DNA of 64,000 nucleotides. Origin: Aquilaria yunnanensis. Its lineage: Eukaryota > Streptophyta > Magnoliopsida > Malvales > Thymelaeaceae. The stretch is taken from positions 76,696,001-76,760,000 of the forward strand of contig CM077597.1 of the NCBI GenBank assembly GCA_039654915.1, in the 5' to 3' direction. The notes under the pieces were generated by a model. The model was not told the DNA's origin and searched no databases. It saw only the letters and a list, made by a program, of their open reading frames with translations. Positions 22,360 through 34,208 of this stretch are shown piece by piece. The number at the start of each line of letters is the position of its first letter. The first letter of the stretch is position 1. The position numbers and the translations under genes are program-made.

Positions 22360-24908
22360 AATAGAAATGAAGATATAGTAGAAATATTTAATATCTAAGA
22401 TTTTTAAGATATCTATTCTCCTATTTGAACTCTTTTCTAACTAGTTTTCTTTATTAAGAAACTTTTAAGAAATTTTTTTCATGACATTTTGTAATTTCTT
22501 TCAACTGCAAAAACAAAAAAATGAAAGAAAGAAAATTTTGTCTAGAATGGATTTTTAATCAGTGATCAAAATTATAGGTTATGCTATTTATTGTGATAAA
22601 ACTTTAAAGCATAGTATGGTTTTATATTTGAGAAAATCTCTTGGGACATGTGTGATCGACATTCATTGTTTTTTTGGGGTAATTGTGATTTCTTAACCTA
22701 ATACAATTCTAACTAAAGAAATGCCGAAATTTGTTCTTGCTAAAACAAAGAACTAAAATTTTATAATAATAAAAAGGCAAATCACTTGGTACTTTAAAAC
22801 ATTATATATGTGTTATTAGACTATGGTAAAACTTAGTGGGGCCTCCTAGAATTTTTTTTTGGTCATATCAGGGTCCTCTACATCCTAAACTGTTAATAGT
22901 CTCCTAACCCCAGTACTAAGTCTCAATATTAGTTACTTCTTCAATTTCCTCATTAGGTTAGACAAAAAAATATTGACATGGCATAAAATTGAAAACAGGT
23001 TAAGGTGGCTTGCTTCTATGTGGGAGAGGTTAAATAATAAGTTATTTAATGCATTATTCTTAAATTTGGCAAAAGAGGCAAATAAATCACTGATCTTTTC
23101 GCCTCATCGTATATCACCCATTATAGTTTTTTTACAATTAAATTGCCCACTAACGTTATTTTTCAAGCTGAATTAGATCATTTTTGGAAGTTTGTCCATC
23201 TTGGATGCTATTGTTGGACTATTTGCTGATGTGGCTGTCATACATGGGCTCACATGTAGCAACTTTTTCTTATGTGGGAAATAGGTTGTAATGTAAGTGC
23301 CTAAAAGACTTAAAGGAAAGAATTTGGAGGACCAATTAGAAAGTTTTACCAGTTAGAATTTGAATAAATTTCTCTGGCGGAATTTTCACCAGGCGATAAG
23401 CGAAACCACCAACCTTGTTTGGGCAAGCTTCAATTTGGAGGAGAATGGTAAGGAATTCTTTAGGGATTTAGGGAATTATTCAACCGGGATAGTGATTTGG
23501 TCTATGATTGAGAGGGATATTGACTGAAGAAAGGGATACACTAGCGATAGAGGACTGAGATATTGAGAAAGGCGACAACGTTGTAGTGGGCGGTGGATCG
23601 CAGGAAAGGTGATAGATCGAGGGGAAGAAGATCGTTGGCAAAGCATCGACATTGATGGAGAAGATGTTGACAGAGGTGTGGGACGTGTGAAGATGGCGGT
23701 AGAGGATGGAAGCAGGGGATGGCGATGAAGAAGCGGCGGGGAAGGTGTACAGAGGATGACAGCAAAGGATGGAAGCAGGAAATGGCTGTGGAGGAGGGTT
23801 GCGGGGGATGGCTCGAGCACTAAGGTTGAGGAATGGAAGGATTTGGACCCCACTATTATTACTTTTAGTTTGGGAACCTATGTGCAACAATAACTATAGT
23901 TGAGGAACACATGTTATAATTTTCCCAGGATGATGTGGCTTTTTTATTTATAGACTTAACAGAATATTTTCAAAAAATGAAATATTCTCTCCATTAAACT
24001 TATAAGTGGCAAATTTGCTTATAAATCCAAAAAAATAATATTAGATTTCACTCAATCATAAATGTTAGTGGACTATTTAACTAGTATAAAAAAACTATGG
24101 TGTGTGATATACGTTGAGGCAAAAAGATCAGTGACTTATTTGCCCATTTTGCCTTTTTAATTTTGTTGATTTTTCACTTAACTTCTATATAATTGAAACT
24201 CTATAATATAAAAAGCCCAAATAGTATTTTTAAAGTTTTTTAAAATTTTATATTAAATTTCATTTTATTAGTTTGTCTAGGGAAAAATTTGTAAATAATT
24301 AATGAATTTCTAGAAAAACATTAATTCAACTAATTATTAGGTGGATAGAATATAAGCTTTCAAATGACATTAGTTCTGGATAAAAAAAATAAAAAAAAAT
24401 TGGAAATAATGAATCTTTGTGATGAATTTTTGAATCTGAAAATAAAAGAGCCAATCTCATTAAAAAGTGATAACTCTCAAGGGAAAAATTCAAATATTAT
24501 GTGTTCTATTTTTTGCATGTTTTATGTTTTTTAAATAAGAAATATAATTTGAAAACTTTAGTATATTATAGATTTATATAAGATATTTCAATAAAATTAA
24601 TTCTTACTATTAAAATTCTAGATAATTACTGTTAAATGATTTGAAGTGTTTCTATTTTTGTACTATATTTCATAAGATTAAAAATGAAAATTAATAAAAT
24701 CTTTTACCCCAAGGATAAATTTTGTTACTTTTTTCCAATTTTATCCCATGAAAAGCCAGTTGCACAACTGTCACTTTTGAATGTCTAGTGACTTGATAAT
24801 TTTATCAAAGTTTTGGTTTCAATTTGAAAGTTTTTTAAGGGAAAAATTTGAAACTTTTAAAAATTTATAATAGGTTTTAGGGAATTAGATTTCTATAGGC
24901 AGCTAGGC
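22360..24908 (+). pseudogene. Remnant copy of the DEFL intron (copy A), exons missing
   Basis: This stretch aligns block by block with 55325-57540, the end of the DEFL intron. Shared blocks include AATATTTAATATCTAAGATT, ATTTTATAATAATAAAAAGG, GGTCATATCAGGGTCCTCT, TTAAATAATAAGTTAT and GGGAATTAGATTTCTATAGG. Similarity stops at about 24908, about 80 bp before the position of exon 2 in the other copy. Exon 1 has no counterpart between 22350 and 22360. It is therefore a decayed tandem duplicate without coding exons, interrupted by a Mutator-like insertion. Confidence 0.65.
23068..24153. mobile_element. Mutator-like element, about 1.09 kb, non-autonomous
   Basis: Terminal inverted repeats of about 100 bp start GGCAAAAGAGGCAAATAAAT and end with the complement of GGCAAAATGGGCAAATAAGT. 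The element is absent from the related sequence at about 55990-56010, which dates it after the duplication. The interior has no transposase. Ser/Pro-rich overlapping frames on the minus strand near 23476-23890 look like low-complexity translation, not a gene. The flanks are AT-rich and give no clean 9-bp TSD. Confidence 0.7.
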
Positions 24909-25679
24909 ATCCATGTTTCAAGCTCACTATAAGAAAAGAGCTATATTTCTGATGGCATAATTTTTAATCGCTAAAGCCTGTCAAAATTTTCTGACAAAAG
25001 GCCAACGCAAGATTTCTGATCAATGTTTCCTAAGGGGCGTTGTTGATAAATAGTTACCAAGGGCTTGTTGTTGAAAAATACCAACGGAACTCCGCCAGAA
25101 AATGGAGGTATGCCTTCAGGCCCCATTTCAAAAATGTGTCATCGGTTTTATTCCTGACAACTACTCACTGAGACACCACCGATCACCATTTGGATGGTGA
25201 GCCACTAGTACATTTCTGATGGTTGACCATTGGAATATATTTGGTTACTATGCGATGGTATCCTATTAGTATGATCCGGATGGTTGCCTGACAGGAAACC
25301 TCTTATTACTATTCAAATGATGAACCACTAATACATTACCAATGGCTGACCATCAAAATATCTTTGATCACCATTCTAACAGTGTGTCATAGATGCACTC
25401 CTAACAACCACCTGATGAAAATAATGTGTTTATATTAAGATTACTATTTCTCTACTAAATGCACCATTTAATTGGTGTTATGTTATATACATAGCCCTTC
25501 AGTATAGAGGAGAAGAGTTCAAAAACTTCAACGATTTTCCATGCTCTTGAGCCTGTTCATCATCTTCTTGTGAGACTGAGATACCTTTTTGGGTTTTTTA
25601 TGACACTAATTGTCAATTACCTTTCACATGGTTGCTCACCCTACTTACCCTCTTTGTGTCTAGTTTAATTTGGTGATCC

Positions 25680-28620
25680 CAATAAGTTCAATGCCTATTT
25701 CTTGTAGAAAATTATTGATGGAGCTATTCAGACACTCAAGGCTTCTAGAATTAAAGCATTTAGAGTTGTTTTTCATTTGTCAAATGCAGAACAAAGAAGA
25801 AATTTGATACAGAAAAATGCTATGGTTTAAGGCGTAAATGTTCAATGTTTGTTGATTTTCTGCTGCATTGTGTAGAGGCTCAAGACAACCTTTGTTCTCA
25901 CATCAGTAGAATTCTGTCTATGATTCAAAATTGTTTCTTACCACTCCATTCATTGGTGAAAAGATCAAGAAGGCAGCTTTTTGTACTTGGCCCCCTAAGC
26001 CCCAGGACCTAATGGGCTTCCCCCTCTGATATTCAAAAAATAGTGACACATTCTGGGCAATTCTCTAATGGAGGCGGTGATATCTTTTCTTAATAGAGGT
26101 TAGATTCTTAAGCAGATTAATCGCACATATATCACTCTTATCCTAATGAAAAGAGGAACTCATCAAATTGCAGACTTTCGACCCATAAGCTTTTGTAACA
26201 CACTCTACAATGTGATCTCTAAGGTCATGGTCAATAGATTGAAACCCATCATCTCCTTGCTAGTGTCAGAATTTCAAAATGCATTTGTTCCGAGATGTCA
26301 TATCTAGGATAATATCATCATTTTTCATGAGCTCTTGTAAGCAGTCAAGCACACAAAAGTTAATTATGGGCCTAGAGGACCAAGGGAAGTTCTGAAATTA
26401 GACATTCATAAAGCTCATGACAAAATGAGATAATTATTTGTGTAAAAAATTCTTCGGTCTATATAGTTTCCCGAGTCTTGGGTATCCCTGATCATGCAAT
26501 ATATTTCTTCTATTTCGTATTCCATGTTTGTCAATGGTAATACTACTAAATGGTTTATGCCACAAGCAGGATTAAGGGGGGGATCCTTTGTCTCCATACC
26601 TGTTCATTTTGTGAGTTAAGGCCTTTTCTAGTTATATATTATAACTTCATCATTCAGGGCAGTTGGTGGGCCTCAAAGTCAGTAGATCTGGATCCTCAAA
26701 CAATTATCTATTTTTTGCAGGTGATTGTCTTCTTTTCTTCCAACCTTCTCAAGTGACTATTTCTACCATTGACAATGTTCTGCGGTTATACTAAAAAGCA
26801 GTAGGTCAAGAAATCAATTTCTCTAAGTCAGGATGGATGCTCAATCATAGTATACTACAGACCTAAGTGCGTAATTTTTGTAATATTCTTCCTCTTAAAA
26901 TCAATGTTGGGATTACGAATTATTTAGGGGCCCCTTTATGTTAGAATCTTTCTAGGACTTCATTATTCCAATTTTTTATGGATAAGTTTGCCAGTCACTT
27001 CAGCAGCTGGAAGCATAGAATGTTGAACAACGCTAGTCATTTAACACTCATTTAGTCTATGTTATCTTCTCTGCCAGTATACATTATGTCTTTGTTCAAA
27101 GTCTCAGTTATAGTTTTAGATAAGTATCCCGTAATATGGCCAATTTTTGGTGGTTTAGTGTTTAAGGCTAAAAAGGTTGCCACCTTAAAAATAGGTAGCT
27201 TTTAATGCTTCCTAAAGGTAAAAGAGGCTGAGATTTGAAAGATATTTAACTTTTAAACCAAGCTTTCCTTACTAAAACCTTTTGGAGAATTTTCATGGGC
27301 AATTGCGCTACATTGGTTTATAAGGTTTTGCACCCTAAATATGGCAATTCTCAATCTATCAGGGTTGTCAAAAGTAAAGGTAATGTCTCTCCCATTTGAA
27401 GAGTTCTTTTACATGGACAATGAGGCATGTTAGGATTGGATTACAAATGGACGAAAAGTGATGGTAAATCAATCTGGCTCAGGTATGATTTTTGGCTTTT
27501 CGAGATTGGGAGTTTAACCCTCTCTTTTTCTCCTCCTCTGGTTAATGTAGGCCCTGATTCAATCTGATGGATGAGAGATCTTTCAAGGAGCATTTCTTTT
27601 AAAAAGGTTATGCAAACCAAGTCATCAATAACCCATCAATCACCCAAATTTGAATTATAGATCTCAAAGCCTTTCTCAGGATCCTAGGTTTTTCAAGGTT
27701 ATTTAGAGGGTCTGGAGCTCTTGTCCTCCACATAAGTTCAAAGGTTTTCATTGGAAATGTCTCCTGAACAGTCCTCATTCTTCTGTTAATCCTTGAACAC
27801 AAGGTTCCAACATTATTCCTCCTTGTCAACGTTGTATTTTTGCAAAGGAATCCTTGTTTTAGATGTTTTGGGGTTGTCCAGAATTAATGAACCTTTGTGT
27901 TAATTTCTACCTTAATCCTTATACTAATCATCATCAGTCATATTAGGACTAGTTGCTTAACATGCTTACTTCTAAAGATAAATGAGACCAGGATTGGCTC
28001 TTTTTCCTTATAGTTTCTAGATCATTTGGCTAGGCAGGGATGAGCTAAATTTTCAATTTTTTTTGTTTCAACATTAATTCATTGCAGGTTAGAAAAGAGG
28101 AAATTATCAAGTTCTTGCAAACCTTTAGAGCTTTTAAGATCCAGGATTCTTATTTCTTAACAGCTCATCCTAATCCCTCATGTTAGATCTAGGGTATAAG
28201 TAATGGTTTCCCCTAATAATTACTCTTTTTACCTTTATAATCAATGGACCCTGGCTTCTAGGTATTGGTCTAGGTGTAGTTGCTTGGCTACTGATGGGCA
28301 CAAAGTCCTTTCTAATCTTTTGAGATGGTCAACTTCTTCATTCCTCTGCTTTTGTTCTTGAACCTAAACTTCAGGCCATCCAAGGACCAGTTCAGTCTAC
28401 TTTGAGGTTTGGTTTAAGTTTTATTACCATTCTTACAAAATGCTCACAGACTTTGGCAATATTACTTGGCTCTTTAGTTGTTCACTCTAACCTGTCTAAG
28501 TTAGCTTAATCCATTAGTACCACATTAGAGAATATAGATCACTATGCTTTGGTTTTTTTTACTCTCCAGTGTGTTGCTCATATGCATGTCCTAGCTTCTA
28601 CTTTGTTTCCTTAATCTCTT
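25680..28620 (+). pseudogene. L1-type LINE ORF2 remnant inside the CACTA element
   Basis: Reading across shifting frames gives TTPFIGEKIKKAAF (near 25935), FLNRG...LKQINRTYITLI, ADFRPISFCNTLYNVISKVM (near 26175), VNRLKPIISLLVSEFQNAFV, KLDIHKAHDKM (near 26395), a YISSISYSMFVNGN-like segment, and later zf-RVT- and RNase H-like pieces (27690-28600). This is RT of the plant L1 clade. Every block is separated by stops, and no LINE tail is evident. Confidence 0.75.
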
Positions 28621-28639
28621 CACTTTATTGCTTCTATAT

Positions 28640-31586
28640 CAAAAGAAAAAGGTGCATTATCTCATAATTGCTATTTTGGTTTCAAAAACATGAAAAAAGT
28701 TGATGTAAATTTGTATTAGATTTAAGATTGTTTGACTTAATAACTTTTTCTCATCATGTTTTGAAGAAAAAAACTATTTTGTGGTAGTCCATTCTGATAT
28801 CTAGGGCTCGTCTTGAGTTTCTTCAAAACTTGGTTTCCATTACTTTGTTATTTTTGTTGATGATTGGTCAGTGATGACTTGGGTTTTTCTAATGAAAAAA
28901 TGCTCTTAGTTTTTTTTTTTATTTTTCAATCTTTTTGTTCTGAAATTAAAACTCACTTTAATGGTCCTGTCCATATTCTCAAAAGTGACAATGCTAGAGA
29001 ATATTTTTCTCAACCTTTTAAGACTTACGTGAAATGCTATGGCATGATTCACCAATTATCTTGTTTGTTCCCATACACCACAACAAAATGGAATTGCTAA
29101 AATGAAAATTGGGCATATCATAGAGGTTGATGAAACCTTACTAATTGGCTTGAAATTACCTAAAGATTTTTGGAGTAATGTTGCCCTTACTGCTTGCCAT
29201 CTCATTAATAGAATGCCTTCTACCACCCTCAAAGGTCAAATTCCTTACACCTTTTTGTTTCCTAATACCCTCAAAGGTCAAATTCCTTACACCTTTTTGT
29301 TTCCTAATACCCTGTTGTTTCTTTTTCCACTTCATATTTTTTGTTGTGTATGTTTTTCCCACCAGCTCCAACTAGGGGGAGGACAAACTAGCTCCACAAT
29401 GTTTTTCTTGGTTATTCAGGGTTTCAAAAGGGCTATCATTGCTACAGTCTCTCACTTAAAAGATTCTTTGTGTGTGCAAAAGTTACATTTTTTAAAAACA
29501 CTACATAATTTTCCAACCAGGAAGATGCTAGAATTTTCCATCATTGTGTTCCCTTCCTATTTGACAATGTTTCTACTAAACCACTTGACATTGCCAACCC
29601 TTTTTATCTTGATCAGTTGTCTCGACCAGATTTCCAAGTTCATTCTCGATGACCTCACCAAATAGTAAATGGTTCTACAGATAATTCTTCTCCACTAATA
29701 CCGGAATTATCTCCAAATCCATATGACAGTAACCTTAACTTACATATATCCTTATGGAAAGGTAAACGATCTTGTACTAAACAGTCCATTTTTTATTTTT
29801 TTTCCTTTAATCATTTATCCTTTTCATATTGCTGCTTCCTATCAAGCAAGGATTCCATGTCTATTCCTAGGAGTATAACAGAGGCTATGCAGCACCCTGG
29901 GTGGAAGCAAGCTATGCAAAAGGAAATATATGCTTTATGGTCTAATGGGACATAGGAACTTGTTACACCTCATCCTGATGCTTCAATTGTTGGCTGTCAA
30001 TAGGTAGATACTATTAAGACTTACGTTGATGGGTCGATTGAACAATTCAACGCTAGCCTTCTTCCAAAAGGTTATACACAAGTTTATGATGTTGATTACC
30101 TTGAAACATATTCTCCCATTCCAAAGATGGCATCGGTTCATATCTTAATTTCCTTGGTAGCAACTTATTTTTGGCCCCTTCATCAACTTGATATCAAGAA
30201 TGCATTCTTGCATGGCAATCTCAAATAAACAATCTATATGAAGAACCTTCAGGGTTTGTTACTTAGGGGGAGATTGAGAAAGTTTACCTATTAAAGAAAT
30301 CATTATAGGGGCTAAAATAGTCCCTAAGAGCATGATTTGGATTATTTAGTTTAGCAGTAATAAAATTTGGTTTCAAGTAATGTGGAGTTGATCATTCGGT
30401 TTTCTATTGGCACACAAAATCCTATAAAATTCTATTGAATGTTTATGTTGATGATATTGTCATTACCAATGCTAATCATAGTGGAATTTAGAGTTTTAAA
30501 GAATTTCTATAAAAGCAGTTCCAAATGAAAGATCTCAACAAGTACTTTCTAGGAATTAAAGTTGTGCGATCTAGAAATAGTATTTTCCTTTCCCAATGTA
30601 AATATATTTAGATCTCTTAGAAGAAATTGGTACACTAGGATGTAAACCAGTTGATTCTCTAATGAATCCTAACACCAAACTTGATGCTAGTCATGGAAAA
30701 CTTCTTGAAGATCTAGGGAGATACAGAAGTTTGATTAGGAAATTAAAATATCTCACAGTTATAAGACTAGACTTCTCATTTTTTATGAGTGTGGTGAGTC
30801 AATTTATGCAGTCTTCTCACACTAGCCATTGGGATGCAACTATTCAAATCTTGAGATATCTCAAGCATAGTCCTAGTAAAGGGCTCTTATATCATAATCA
30901 TAGGCACTGTTCAATTCAAGCATACAGTGCTGCCGATTGGGTTGGTTCTAAGACTGGTTAGGGATCTATACTAGATTTTTTTTTGTTGGTGGCAATTTGA
31001 TTTCTTGGAAAAGTAAAAAATGGACAGTGGTTTTTTGTTCAAGTGCAGAATTAAAGTATAGAACAATGGGCACACATAACCTATGAACTTGTTTGGGTAA
31101 AACATATGTTGCAAGAACTTGGCTTTCAACAAATCCATGCTACGAAATTAATGTGTGATAATTGAGCATTTGCATTGCCTTTAATCCAATTTTTCATAGG
31201 AAGACAAACTATATTGATGTGGATTATCACTTTGTTAAGGAAAAATTGCAGGAAAATGTAATAAGGACGATTCATGTGAAGTTTGAAGATCAATTGGTTG
31301 ACCTCTTTGCCAAGTCATTAGCTGGAAATCGTGTAACACAGCTTTGTAACAAGCTTGGAGCTTATGATGTCTATGCTTCATCTTGAAGGAGAGTATTAAA
31401 ACTTATAATTGATCAAAGGATTTCCAGGGATTTTAATTGATTAGGAGTGATTATGGGACAATTGTCTGTAATTGATATTTACCATGTATGAATGGGTTGA
31501 TCTAATGTAAAAGGGTTAAGGGAGCTGCGGACAAAAGCAAGCTCTCAGAACTTTTCTCTCCTCTTTTTCTCTCTAACAGTTTTACA
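28640..31586 (+). mobile_element. Ty1/copia remnant: IN, RT, RNase H and 3' LTR
   Basis: 5'-truncated copia element. Integrase pieces are at 28780-29260 (DDWSVMTWVFLMKK, HILKSDNAREYFS, DFWSNVALTACHLINRMPS). RT is at 29890-30620 (GWKQAMQKEIYAL, KGYTQVYDVDYLETYSPI, LHQLDIKNAFLHGNL, a decayed YVDDI near 30450). RNase H is at 30660-31380 (AADWVGSKTG; RKTNYIDVDYHFVKEKL). A purine-rich stretch near 31384 precedes an AT-rich LTR-like end that closes TTTTACA near 31586. Stops are frequent and no 5' LTR is visible. Confidence 0.75.
29225..29308 (+). repeat. 42-bp perfect tandem duplication in copia integrase
   Basis: Units 29225-29266 and 29267-29308 are identical, adding 14 codons (TLKGQIPYTFLFPN repeated) in frame downstream of the NRMPS motif. 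Exact identity in an otherwise decayed copy means the duplication is recent compared with the element. Confidence 0.9.
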
Positions 31587-31910
31587 TGTTTGGTGAAGTC
31601 AATTAATGTAGCAATATGGAGTTGTTGTTCCTATGCTTTTGCTTTCCCTTATGCTTTACACTTTGACACATGCATATGCAAGCCAACAACACATTTTACT
31701 TTACATGTGGACATGCCTATAAAAGGATATTAAGAATGCTGAGTAAGGTTTAATGACTATATAATCAAAATTGAAGGTTAGTTAGATTCTATGCACAATC
31801 TAATTTTTATTGATATGTTTATTTTCATCTCTTGTTTCTTGGTCTTTAAACCAAAAGTTCCACTGTCAACCAAAAATGCTAACTGTTCTAGTACAAAAAG
31901 ACATTTTTCC
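31587..31910. other. No gene seen
   Basis: AT-rich CACTA interior between the copia 3' end and the inverted repeat. I see no coding frame or element end here. Confidence 0.5.
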
Positions 31911-31914
31911 CAGG

Positions 31915-32770
31915 TCAAATCATTTGGCTTTTATCCAACATAAACCAACTTCTTTTTCAAACAAGTTAAAGAGCATGACCCACTTGTTTCTAACCCACCC
32001 TAGCTTATGCTAAAATAATAAAAATGTCATGTTCACTTTTCCCTCACTCTTTACTTTACTTTCTCTACTTTTCACCTAAACTCAGAAAGTAGAGTACCAT
32101 TCTTTTCCCTAATTCCTCTAATTTTCAACAACCAAATACGTGTAAAGAGAAAGTTCCAAAGTGTTTGAATTTTCTACTTATCTACACTATTCCTAAACTT
32201 CTGCAAGAATTCAACGCTATGCTCCTATGCGATTTAAACCAGTCTCTCGACAAGATTATTCCTTTCTCCCCAATCCATGTCATGAACTTCAGTCTCATTG
32301 GTGCCACCATGAAGTTGGTTAATATAACATTCCTCAACCAAGTGGCAGCAGGAAATTTTTGTTATCAGGCTATCCATCTAAGCATTTGAAAGAAAAAATT
32401 TGATGACCCATTAAAAGGATTAGAATGAGCTTCCATGGCTTCTCCTTCTAGAAGTAAGACTGCGAAATGTTGAATTATTGAAGACGATAGAGGAGGAGAC
32501 AGTTGGGGACGGACAGATAATTTTGGGCTCTTTAATAAAGTGACCTTAAGTGCGAGCAGAAAAGCTAGTTGTTTTCTCGGTTTGAGCAAGAGAGAGAAAG
32601 TAAAGTAAAAGAGTGAGGACAGAGAAAAGTGTGCAAGACAGGTACGGAGGTGGAGTGGCATTTTTTCTATTTTAACATAAGTTAGGGTGAGTTGGAAAAC
32701 AAGTAGGCCATGCTCTTTAACTTGTCAAAAGACAAAAAGAAATTGGCTTAATGGTCAATTTTGGCATTAG
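31915..32770. mobile_element. Foldback element, about 0.86 kb, inside the CACTA element
   Basis: The arm at about 31915-32100 (AACCAACTTCTTTTTC, AAGTTAAAGAGCATGRCC, CTTGTTTxxAACYCACCCTA) pairs with the reverse complement of about 32585-32770. The arms also share CTCACTCTTTACTTTACTTT-like sequence. The interior of about 480 bp has no recognisable gene. It looks like a long-TIR non-autonomous DNA transposon. The TSD is not resolved. Confidence 0.6.
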
Positions 32771-33205
32771 GTTTTTTAAATAACTCCAGTATAGTTTTTC
32801 AGCAACTCGCCATCGGAAGACCTCTGGGTTCATTTTCCAATAGGTTGTAGTTAGAAGACCTCCAACAAGTTTTTTGGTAGGGTGCCATCAGAAGACCTCC
32901 AACAAGTTTTCTAGCATGGTGACATCGGGATACATTTATTACCGTTTTGCGGTGACCAGCTGTCAGAAGACCACCGACACCATATTCTAGCTTCTCATCA
33001 TTAAATGACCATTGTTCTAAGAGGCCTCACTGAATCTTTTTTTGACAGCCTGTTTCCTAAAGTTTCAATGAAACATTATCTAATTTTTTTTCTCGGTAAA
33101 TGAAGATCAAGTATAAATTTTTGAAAGTTGGCCATTGGAATTAGGCTTTTTCCGATGGCTAGCCGTTGGTAATAGTAATTAGAAATAGGTTATTTTCTTA
33201 TAATG

Positions 33206-34140
33206 GCTCTCAATTTCTTCTTGTTTCATTTTTTTTATTTTTTGTGCTTCTTTTCCTTATTCAATGGACAATCAAATTATAGATGTCCGGGCTCCTTACA
33301 CTTATAGTAAGTGATTTCATTCTTTTTGCCTTTAGAACTCTTATTTTTTGACCTCTTGAGAATTTTCTTGAACTTCTTAGTCAAGATTGCCATATCATCT
33401 AAATCATTTTCATTTGAAGAATATGAAGATGAATAATCTTCTTTAACTTTGAAGGCCATTGAGTTGTTTTTGTTGTTGAGCTTTTCTTTCTCATGCTCCT
33501 TCATCTCATATGTCAATAACTTCCTAAATAGCTTATTAATATGCATGGTCTTGATGCTTTCACCTTCATTAATGGCTTCAACTATACTTTTTCATGAAGA
33601 AGGCAAGCTCCACAAAATTTTTTCTTTCCAACTCTTTATTTGTATACTCCTTTCTAAGTAATTTGAGTGGTGTAAGGATTTCATTAAACCTTTTGAACAT
33701 ATCTTGAATGCTTTCTCTTGGCTCCATGATGAAAAGTTCATATGCTCTAACTAGCATGTGCATCTTGGTGTCCTTGACTTGTGAAATTTCTTCATATATC
33801 ACCAACAACTTGTTTCATATTTCCTTAGCATCTTTACAAGAAAAGACTAAATTGAACATATCAGGGGGTAAGTGCACAATATATAATATTCATGGCTCTA
33901 GCATTCACAGTGCACATAGCATCATCCTCTAATTTGAATTCTTTTGAATTTTTTTATGCTTGTTTCCCATCAAGTACTTTTAAAGAAATATTATGACCAT
34001 CTTTGATAATTTTCCATAAAGCATAATCAATAGCTTTAATATAAATCTCCATCCTAGTTTTTCACTAATTAAAATTTGTAGAATCAAACAATGGTAGCGT
34101 AGATGGACTTTGCCTCTCAAAATGCATAAAAGTAGTGGTT
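33206..34140 (-). pseudogene. SIRE-like copia gag remnant
   Basis: Two minus-strand open blocks show the UBN2-type gag: TKMHMLVRAYELFIMEP...DMFKRFNEILTPLKLLRKEY (33578-33808) and TYEMKEHEKEKLNNKNNSMAFK followed by the zinc knuckle start YKCKEPGHL (33277-33546). The first knuckle Cys is read as Tyr in that frame. Frameshifts join the blocks. The gene is cut at 33205 by the CACTA insertion. Confidence 0.75.
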
Positions 34141-34194
34141 GTCATGAATCTTTCGATTTTAAAATTGCAAGGTTTTGAAAACAAAAATCACTAA

Positions 34195-34206
34195 GCTCTG
34201 ATACCA
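34195..34206 (-). other. Primer-binding site, initiator tRNA-Met
   Basis: The minus strand reads TGGTATCAGAGC two bases after the LTR end at 34209, an exact match to the canonical PBS. Confidence 0.9.
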
Positions 34207-34208
34207 AT

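Larger units (their letters stand above)
24925..33205. mobile_element. CACTA-type element, 8.28 kb, non-autonomous
   Basis: The left end is CACTATAAGAAAAGAG and the right end, reverse-complemented, is CATTATAAGAAAATAA. The 3-bp TSD GCT lies on both sides (24922-24924 and 33206-33208). Subterminal 500-bp zones at both ends carry many short repeats around GATGGT, CCATCGGAAGACC and similar, typical of En/Spm-type elements. No transposase was recognised. The interior is a LINE remnant, a copia remnant and an inverted repeat, so the element either captured or was later filled by them. Confidence 0.8.

Noticed and set aside
23476..23890. Overlapping Ser/Pro-rich minus-strand frames inside the Mutator-like insertion
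   Set aside because: Two long overlapping frames with simple composition, no domain, and position inside a non-autonomous element suggest chance coding. A captured gene scrap cannot be excluded.
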